Translations under genes and position numbers: made by a program
Notes under the pieces: model-generated
Database searches by the model: none
Seen by the model: only the letters and a program-made list of their open reading frames with translations
Told to the model about the DNA's origin: nothing
Origin: Owenia fusiformis
Lineage: Eukaryota; Annelida; Polychaeta; Sabellida; Oweniidae
Length of the DNA: 64,000 nt
NCBI GenBank assembly: GCA_903813345.2
Contig: CAIIXF020000005.1
Span: 38,999,375 to 39,063,374, forward strand
Direction of reading: 5' to 3'
Shown here: in pieces, positions 56,601 through 64,000 of the stretch
Numbering within the stretch: position 1 is the first letter of the stretch
Layout: every line of letters begins with the position of its first letter

Positions 56601-58003
56601 CTAAATATAATATTAATCTAAATATATGCATAGAAATGCATACATTAGAGATATGTCAAAAGTCAAGCCAGATTGGTCAAAGGTTCGGTACAATTTGCAT
56701 TCCAGGGGCGTAGCCAGAAAATGGCAAGCAATGGCATTCTCAAAATTCATTTCGTTCGTTGCGTACCCTCACGACCGAGGTAAGGCAAAGGAGGTACGGA
56801 TTTCACTGGACGAAAGGCTCGGAGACTGAAGCAAGGGGTTACACGGGGGGTTGCATCCCCGGAATTTTTTTAAATTACATCGTATATGGTGCATTCTAAG
56901 CATTTCAACATGTTAATGTTTTTTCAACAAATACAAAATTACTTTCTTCCTTCCTGGCTTCGCTGAATGCATTCGTTTTACTCCATATATTAAAATAGCT
57001 TCGTCTGCGTTAAATGTAATTCCTGCACCAGTGTTAAGTCTTCCGAGGCACGAATCAGAAAAATGATATGCTACCCTAAAAATAAATCACTGAGGTCAAA
57101 TACTATCGACCAATTATTAAGCCAATTTACTGTTCATTACTGAACAACAATGAACGACCTTCGATGAATAACTTCACTGTCCAAGCCAAGTGATTCATCT
57201 TCAGCTGGTTGAATAGTTTCAGCTTGGACGGTTCATAATTGATGCAGTGTAATCCCACGCGTTCATTATTAGACGAGAAACCTCAATTTCTATTTCATTT
57301 TGATTTAGCTCATGGATGTATTTTATATCTCCATATCATGCGGATACTAAATGTTTTGTATGGAGATGTAATTTGAGGACTATATTTAGGAGTTGATATG
57401 CTGCAAAAAATACCTAAGACACTTTCATGGCATCTGGGTACATTTACAGTGCGTGCACATTGCACACCAAGTGATATATCACCAAGCAACAGTAGTAGTA
57501 ACATGTTACTAAGTTAAAGCGTAAAATGCCATATGCAGCTTTAAATGGACCTGAACAGAATTTGTTTTTTAATTACATGGCATACGTGTACTCTAAAAGT
57601 TGGAGTAAAACAAAAAGTAAAAATGTTGCAGAAAATGACATTTTGGTGTTTAGCACCAATAAGGCAACTACATATGATTCGACACTCAGTAGACATACGG
57701 TACGACTTTCACATATCTTTCTGAAAAGCAGAATTAGTATGGGCTAAATGATGAAGTCAAAAGCGACAAAATACTGTTTAGTCAGGTAGGATTAAACAAG
57801 GTAAAGATTAGATGTCTTCTAAGATTTTTATTGATAAATGTCGATGGCTATAATGGCCATGAAAGTATGAAACTAATCAGGATACATCTTCACAGCAAAC
57901 GTTATGTTTGTGACATATCAACATGTCCCGATACATATATATTTTGCTACATATAGCTTATTTGAAATATCACTGTCGAGATTAAACCGTATATATTTTA
58001 TCT
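56601..58003. other. Intergenic region with a lone GGGGCGTAGCCAG end
   Basis: GGGGCGTAGCCAG at 56704-56716 matches the terminus of the MITE at 16957-17230, but no partner end is evident. No gene is recognisable. Confidence 0.4.
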
Positions 58004-58654
58004 TAATAGAGAGATTTCGCACATAAGTGAAAGTACAACTTATACGTATACGTATACTTTAACTATAACTATAAAATCAATTTTGAATTGTATTTAATGG
58101 AACATAACTATTCCCGATATAGAAAAGCTCCATCAACTAGAGACTGTGAATGTACCGTCATCTTCACGTGTAGATTATGCACATTATAATTAAATGCTTG
58201 CTTCCGTGTCCTAGTAGTTGTAGTGTATTATAAACACGATCCTTTAAACTGAGTCATGATCCTTTAAAGTGAGTCATTACATAAACAAGTTGATTATTTC
58301 AAAGTTTTCATGATCAGTATAAGTTCAATGAACTTACAAAACGGTATATATACGTAAATGATAAATGACATACTGAGTGTTTCATAACGAGCATCTCCAA
58401 AAAGTCAAGTTGAAAAGAGATGGGTCTATACTATATATGAGCCTATTTTATTCTAGACAAACACATTTGGATCAACTAAACATGCTACAATTCAAGAAAG
58501 TACAAATGGCATTCCTTTGACCTTTACTTATCACAGTCCGAGAAGATCTTTCCTGACGAAAAGCCCACATTATGAAACAAGGTTGTACGTTTACTTATAA
58601 GTATAAGTATACGTTATAAGTTGTCTTTCACGTATGTGCGAAATCTCTCTATTA
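58004..58654. mobile_element. MITE, about 650 bp, with ~50-bp terminal inverted repeats
   Basis: TAATAGAGAGATTTCGCACATAAGTGAAAG and ACTTATACGTATACGTATAC at the left correspond to GTATAAGTATACGTTATAAG and CTTTCACGTATGTGCGAAATCTCTCTATTA at the right. The interior is AT-rich and non-coding. Confidence 0.85.
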
Positions 58655-58689
58655 TGTCATCCAAAAAGTGGGGTCGGTGGGGTCTCCGT

Positions 58690-59345
58690 CATTTGACGAC
58701 AGTTGGTGGTTGGTGGTTGGCGATCGGTCTGTAACAAATTCTTACATCTTCCATTAACTTAACAAATACTGTTGAGACTGACTTCAGGTTATTTTCAAAA
58801 TCATCTACACGTTTTCAGAAATTCAAATCTGACTTGTATTTAAGATTTGACCTTCAATGACCCTTTCAAGTTATTTTTCAACTTGCTTCAAATTGCCCAC
58901 TTTATTTTCAAAATCATTTACAAATCATGAGAAGTTCAAATCTGACTTTAGATTTGAGATTTGACCTATAATGACCTTCTCAAGGTCAAGAAAGGTCAAA
59001 GGGGTATTTTTCAAATTGCTTCAAATTGATAATTTTTTCAAAATCATCTACAAGTTCTCAAAATCAATGACATTCTCAAGGTCAAAAAAGATTTTACCTT
59101 CAATAACCTTCTCAAGGTCAAAAAGGTATTTTTCAACTTGCTTCAAACTGATAAATTTTTTGCATGTTCTAAGAAATCTGACTTTAGATTTGAGATTTCA
59201 CCTTCAATGACCTCAGGGTCAAAAAAGGTATTTCTTCAACTTGCTTCAGACAGCTGACTCATTGATTTTTTTCAAAATCATCTAAAAGTTACAAATTCAA
59301 ATCTGACTTAATGGTGACATTTTGTCATGTTAATGAAATGCCTTG
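58690..59345 (+). repeat. Dispersed repeat rich in TGACCT/AGGTCA, copy 2
   Basis: Same build as 8640-9250: GGTTGGCGATCGGTCTGTAACAAATTCTTACATC, then degenerate TTCAAATCTGACTT / TTTGACCTTCAATGACCTTCTCAAGGTCAAAAA units, then GACATTTTGTCATGTTAATG. Its last bases lead directly into the TTTTAG before the DUF3419-like sequence. Confidence 0.75.
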
Positions 59346-59353
59346 TATTTTAG

Positions 59354-60417
59354 AATAACATCAACATGTGCAAGATAAACAGGGCTATGGGTATAACGTC
59401 TGGTAACAGAATTCTAACAGTGGCTGCAAGTGGAACGCACGCCATTTCGAAACTAATTGCTGATCCTGAACAAGTCGTTGCATTGGATATCAGCACGCCC
59501 CAACTTCACATGTCAAAGTTACAAGCAACTGGCATAAAACTGCTATCTAGAATGGAGTTTTGCAGACTTTTAGGTATTAATAGAAAGTCAATTTCCTCAA
59601 CTGAGAGAATAAAAATTTATCAACATATCAGGTCTTCCCTTGAATATGACACTATGACGTTTTGGGACAGGAGTATGATGGACATCGCAGATGGTGTGCT
59701 TTATTGTGGAGAATTAGTTAAAGCATGGTACGATCCAATTTGTGCTTTAATACCCACGATTCATGATGAAGCAACCGTCCAATATTTTTTAAAGTTGGGA
59801 GATAACATGGAAGAGCAGCGTCGGTTTTACGACCAAATTTGGAACACAGCGAAATGGCGCCAATGTTATGAAAGCATGATGAAGAAGGGCGAATTTTATT
59901 CACGAGTAAGCGAATCATTCGAAGATGTTGGTGTAAAACATGAGACTATGTTTCCAAATCTCTTTGACCGTGTGGTGAGACATATCCCAAACAATGCAAA
60001 CGAGTTCCTAAAACCACTCCTAACTGGTGATATGACGGAAGTGGTTCACTGCCAGCTTATCTTAGAGAGGGGAATTTTGAACTCATAAAAGATCGTTTGG
60101 ACAGAATAGATTGGGTTCAAGGAGACATTATGAAAAACATGACCGATTGCGCATCTTAAACTGATTTTGAAAAGTTTGATGGTGTTAACCTTTCCACGGT
60201 TCCTATTTACTACGATCGAGTTCCTGACAAACTTTATGAAATTTTGAAAGGCGCATCGGCTGTATGTAAGCCTGGTAGAAAGCTTGTGTATTATGTACCA
60301 TTTGAAGAACTGAAAGTTAGATTCCCGAGGAATATGATAGCAAATGGTGAAATGACATACGATGGTCAAGATCTATCGTGTGGTTTTCTCATTGCGAGAT
60401 ATGCTACCGTCAAGTAA
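59354..60417 (+). pseudogene. DUF3419 / BtaA-like aminocarboxypropyltransferase remnant
   Basis: BtaA moves the 3-amino-3-carboxypropyl group of S-adenosylmethionine to diacylglycerol, the first step of betaine-lipid synthesis in bacteria, algae and fungi. The frame from 59366 (240 aa) shows the SAM-binding start GNRILTVAASGTHAISKLI and VVALDISTPQLHMSKLQ, then MTFWDRSMMDIADGVLYCGE. About 60036-60050 the family sequence changes frame (LPAYLREGNFELIKDRLDRI, VQGDIMKNM), then meets an in-frame TAA at 60157, then continues FEKFDGVNLSTVPIYYDRVP, GASAVCKPGRKLVYYVPFEE to a TAA at 60415. One frameshift plus one stop make it a probable pseudogene. It starts right after an acceptor-like TTTTAG, so an upstream exon is possible. 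The N-terminal part of the family is missing. Confidence 0.78.
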
Positions 60418-60452
60418 TATATCACCCCTTAAAGTGGGTATCAAATTGAAAC

Positions 60453-60676
60453 TACAGGGTGGGACAAAAAACGTCCACATTTTTGTTTTTGCTACAACTT
60501 TGTTGATATTACAGACAAATGTATAAACATCAAACTTGCCATGATAACTGACTATGTATAGGTGCATGATCCCTGGAAATTTGAAAGACGATCCAATTTC
60601 CAACATGATGATATACAATTCATTCAAAACACATGAGTATTTAAAAAATGTGGACGTTTTTTTTACTCATCCTGTA
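60453..60676. mobile_element. TACAGGGTG-type MITE, 224 bp
   Basis: TACAGGGTGGGACAAAAAACGTCCACATTTTT is mirrored by AAAATGTGGACGTTTTTTTTACTCATCCTGTA, giving terminal inverted repeats of about 32 bp with TA at both edges. It lies 36 bp after the end of the DUF3419-like sequence. The termini match the Tc1/mariner-like element at 10823-11805. Confidence 0.88.
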
Positions 60677-63120
60677 TAGAGGCAAAACGGTGTGTGGAAA
60701 TAAAGTAGTGTTTTTTATTTTGTGAACGACAAAATGTCACCACCGAGTTAGTTATTGCAAATGCTTACAAAAGTGTTACAATAGTTACATAATCAAATTT
60801 TAGGCTCCCTAAACAGTCACAAAAATGAGCTGTTACCATGGTTACATATGCATTGCCTTGGTAGCTGAAATTGCCAAAAACATGTTAAAGGTTGTAACAT
60901 AAGTGTTGACAACAAATATCTCAGATCCAAGTGAACACTACTTCTTAAATTATTGCAAATGGTTACAGAATCTTCCCCGTCCACTTATTTGTTGCCATGG
61001 TTACAGATATTGGCAGAAATGTGCTGAAACTCATAACATGTTTATACTAGTATGCCCACAGTAAAGATTTGAAGTCAGTCTAAATAGTACTTGTTAAGTT
61101 ATTGGAAGTTGCGCTAGAATTTGTTACAGACGGCGATCGCCGAATGCAGTACACCGTCCACAAAAAGTTGGCGACTTTAACAATGTGTCAACACTTCTGG
61201 TGATGACAAATTAAACTATAAAATTAGGATGATCTAGGATGAAGTCACTCTCGATGAAGTATCTAAGTTCGAAGGAAACCATGAAACATCAAATCAAGTC
61301 AAAACATTTTAATAGCACAGCTGAGCTCATCAATCATTTCTTCTTGTTTACGTTTATTGTCCTATATTTCCATTTACAAAATCGGTGCATATTGTAAAAC
61401 ATGAGACATTTTCAAAACTAGAAACTACAATCAAGAGATGAACTGTGCAACCTTTTCGAAGATTGTGTAACACCTTTTTCTAAAAATCTTAATCAGTCAA
61501 GCTACAACATAGCCAAACAATCAACTTGTCAGCTAGTCAATTAACCAGAAAGCCACAATTAATTAATCAACCAATTCGATTTGTTATTATCATGAAAGCA
61601 AGCCAATCAATAAGTTAGCTGTCCAATCAACAAATTTGCTAGCCAATCAAACAAAAAGCAACTATCAATCTCTTGAAACAAAATACAAACAAATCATTGT
61701 TGTCTGAAATTGTTATATTTAACATTATAGTACAGGGTGAGCCAAAAAAGATAACCCAAACAACTTTCAATAACTCAGCCATCCGGTTTTAAGTTATATT
61801 CAATATACTATTTGTTCAATGTTCTTTCATTCAAATAAGTTTCATTGGTCGATTTCAAATGATCACGATTTTATTGCCATTTTACAAAATAACCTCAAAA
61901 TGCCAAAACATACCAAAACCAAACAATATGAAACCCCAGAATTCCATTGTAGGTACGAAATATTTCGAGTAAATTTAAAAATGCGTGACATATACGGTAT
62001 ATGCGTGAAAAGTCCGAACGAAATACGTTCGTTTTTTTTCGGCGTTCGTTTTTTGCTGTAACGGTGATCACTTTTTTGAAGTTTTGAAGTTGGGAATGGT
62101 GAAGAATGTAAGTTTTTCTATTTTTCTAGGCAAGGAAAAAAGATATTAGAATTCCAATGGGACCTATCTTTGTGATTTCCACAGCTTTTGCTTTTTTGTG
62201 AGGCATTTTCAGCAGAGTGAGTGCGGACTCTATTATGGGTACATACAATGAATAGTAAAAACCTGTTGAAAGTGAACATTGTCAGGACAGCTTTAGGTGT
62301 GTTTATATTGAGAGGTGTTTACAGTGTACATCACTTCAACAGACTTCATACCATTTGAGATTATAATTATACTTTTATGAGGGTATTTTGTACTCGTAAT
62401 TCATATGTTGCTACTAGAACATAAAATGGGAAATAATGTCTCAGCAATATAATAATGTCTAGGCATTAGATTCTCAAATTCGAGAGAAATGTGCAGCATA
62501 AAATGCAAGAATACGCAGAATGATATGGACATGTAGCTCTCTATCCTCCTAGTAAGTTGAGATCACCCCGAGTCCATTTATAGAAAAAGCTGATAACATT
62601 TTTCAAAATAAACTTAACTTTTTAAGATGGCAGGCAGTGCACTTTACATTACTACCATAAGATGGCACACATGTATACACAGTCCTACACTTTCCATTGA
62701 ATTTTCAAACGTAAATGTTTTAAATGCGAAAACACCTTTATGTCATGAAAATGGTCAATTTTGTAATGTTTGCCGCTCAAATGCAATAGAATCATCTAAG
62801 CATTTTCTTTGCAAATAAAAAAAATAGTTTAGCACTAAGCGACATCTATATTCTGAATGATACAACTAGTTTAGACCATTTCAATTTGATTTTTAATTGT
62901 ACGGACGTAGCCTTGCCTCAGTTGGTGTTCAATTGTAACTATTATACAGGAGGAGAACAAATAATACAACACAATAATTGAGATAATTCACTCTGCATCC
63001 AGATGTATCTTCAGTTTTTTGATTATTTACAAACATATCCACATATGATCTACATGTAAGTCCAGTTGTTTCCAAGTTTGTTGTTAATACATAACTAGAT
63101 TTGGCTACATGTAGCGTCTA
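60677..63120. other. Intergenic region with low-complexity repeats
   Basis: About 60830-61060 carries repeated CCATGGTTACA words, and 61490-61680 repeated CCAATCAA words. A lone TACAGGGTG transposon end lies at 61731. No gene is recognisable; the SLU7 3' UTR probably occupies the right part. Confidence 0.45.
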
Positions 63121-63152
63121 AAACTTAACTCTGTTCATGAGAAGAATCACTG

Positions 63153-63329
63153 CTATAAAAATTTGGCCATTGGATCATCTGGGTTTTTCTGTGTAAGTCT
63201 ATAGGCTTCCATTTCCTCTTTTGTAGGTTCTTTAAAGTTATACGTGCCACTATTATATGGACGTTTCCTCTCATCCATTGCAAGATATTCAGCAACTTTC
63301 CTCTGACGTTTTTTCTCATCTTCTATTGC
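63153..63329 (-). CDS. SLU7: Pre-mRNA splicing factor SLU7, last coding exon (partial gene)
   Basis: Second-step splicing factor involved in 3' splice-site choice; nuclear. The exon begins after acceptor TTTCCAG (63330 side), phase 0, and encodes 58 residues to the stop at 63153-63155. The sequence [39 protein letters not shown] matches the conserved SLU7 C-terminus ([26 protein letters not shown]...RPDDPMASFL). Vertebrate SLU7 has a few more residues after FL; here the stop follows directly. The rest of the gene lies beyond the right edge; the intron entering this exon holds a minisatellite. Confidence 0.94.
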   Translation of the reverse strand, partial: [58 protein letters not shown]

Positions 63330-63404
63330 CTGGAAATGATTAAGATGGATTAACAAGGCACAGACGTGAACAATATCGTACCTAAAACACAGCAGTGTGA
63401 CAGT

Positions 63405-64000
63405 GAAGAATTTAGGACGGAAAATCCAAAATGGCCACCTTAAAATTTACCCAGAATGCCCAAAAACTAATTAGTTCTTAACTTTGATACGTAGAAACAT
63501 CCCTGAAAATTTCAGATGAATCCATCAAATGGTTTGGCTGGAAACCTGTAGACAAGTCTTGAAAGTGAAGATTTTAGGACGGAAAATCCAAAATGGCCAC
63601 CTTAAAATTAACCCAGAATGCCCAAAAACTAATCAGTTGTTAACTTTGATATGTAGAAACATCCCTGAAAATTTCAGATGAATCCGTCAAATTGTTTGGC
63701 TGGAAACCTGTAGACAAGTCTTGAAAGTGAAGATTTTAGGACGGAAAATCCAAAATGGCCACCTTAAAATTTACCCAGAATGCCCAAAAACTAATCAGTT
63801 CTTAACCTTGATACGTAGAAACATTCCTGAAAATTTCAGATGAATCCGTCAAATGGTTTGGCTGGAAACCTGTAGACAAGTCTTGAAAGTGAAGATTTTA
63901 GGACGGAAAATCCAAAATGACCACCTTGATACGTAGAAACATTCCTGAAAATTTCAGATGAATCTGTCAAATGGTTTGGCTGGAAACCTGTAGACAAGCT
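63405..64000. repeat. ~162-bp minisatellite in a SLU7 intron, at least 3.5 units, runs off the window
   Basis: TTTTAGGACGGAAAATCC recurs near 63409, 63573, 63735 and 63896, a period of 162 bp. Units carry AAAATGGCCACCTTAAAATT, CCCAGAATGCCCAAAAACTAATCAG, GAAACATCCCTGAAAATTTC, GTCAAATGGTTTGGCTGGAAAC and GTAGACAAGTCTTGAAAG. Neighbouring units here are nearly identical, more so than in the related array at 950-1815, so this array was homogenised recently. The last unit has an internal deletion between AATGACCACC and TTGATACGTAG. Confidence 0.92.

Noticed and set aside
57526-57747. 73-codon frame beginning MPYAALNGPEQN
   Set aside because: No recognisable domain, no neighbouring exons or promoter; likely chance.

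Overview
The window is nuclear DNA of an animal: AT-rich, intron-rich genes with GT-AG introns, dense small inverted-repeat transposons, minisatellites and one complete non-LTR retrotransposon. The gene set (an LDLa-containing alpha-2-macroglobulin-family protein, di-N-acetylchitobiase, a CatSper-type EFCAB9-like EF-hand protein, an AKH/corazonin-type neuropeptide, SLU7) points to a bilaterian, probably marine, invertebrate. The C-terminal W-G-T-amide of the neuropeptide resembles lophotrochozoan AKHs, but I cannot assign a phylum.

Layout. 1-6.4 kb: no gene; a ~162-bp minisatellite, a 9-bp-TSD MITE, inverted-repeat clusters and a 750-bp foldback element. 6.5-32.2 kb (+): one large gene of about 33 coding exons for an alpha-2-macroglobulin/TEP/Mcr-like secreted protein of about 1,570 aa. 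Its LDLa domain sits where the bait region is expected and its thioester motif has been lost. Its 4.1-kb intron at 24894-28971 holds a complete six-exon gene on the opposite strand for lysosomal di-N-acetylchitobiase, and an intron of that gene holds a palindromic MITE with a tRNA-like B box. 33.8-35.4 kb (-): an intronless type II membrane protein resembling GT15 (KRE2/MNT1) mannosyltransferases.

35.9-49.7 kb: a 3.75-kb unit containing a whole four-exon EFCAB9-like gene occurs twice in direct orientation. A 6.3-kb LINE with two intact ORFs lies exactly between the copies, as if the whole gene were the target-site duplication of the LINE. 50.0-53.6 kb (-): a three-exon AKH/corazonin/GnRH-superfamily neuropeptide precursor. 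53.6-59.3 kb: no recognisable gene, several MITEs. 59.35-60.4 kb (+): a broken DUF3419/BtaA-like (betaine-lipid synthesis type) coding sequence. 63.15-63.33 kb (-): last exon of the splicing factor SLU7, whose upstream intron carries the same 162-bp minisatellite as the left edge.

The genes do not form a pathway. The coherent stories are architectural: gene within gene, transposons landing beside splice sites, and a gene-sized duplication tied to a LINE. Exon boundaries were placed by reading frame, splice consensus and family resemblance remembered from knowledge; no database search was possible.
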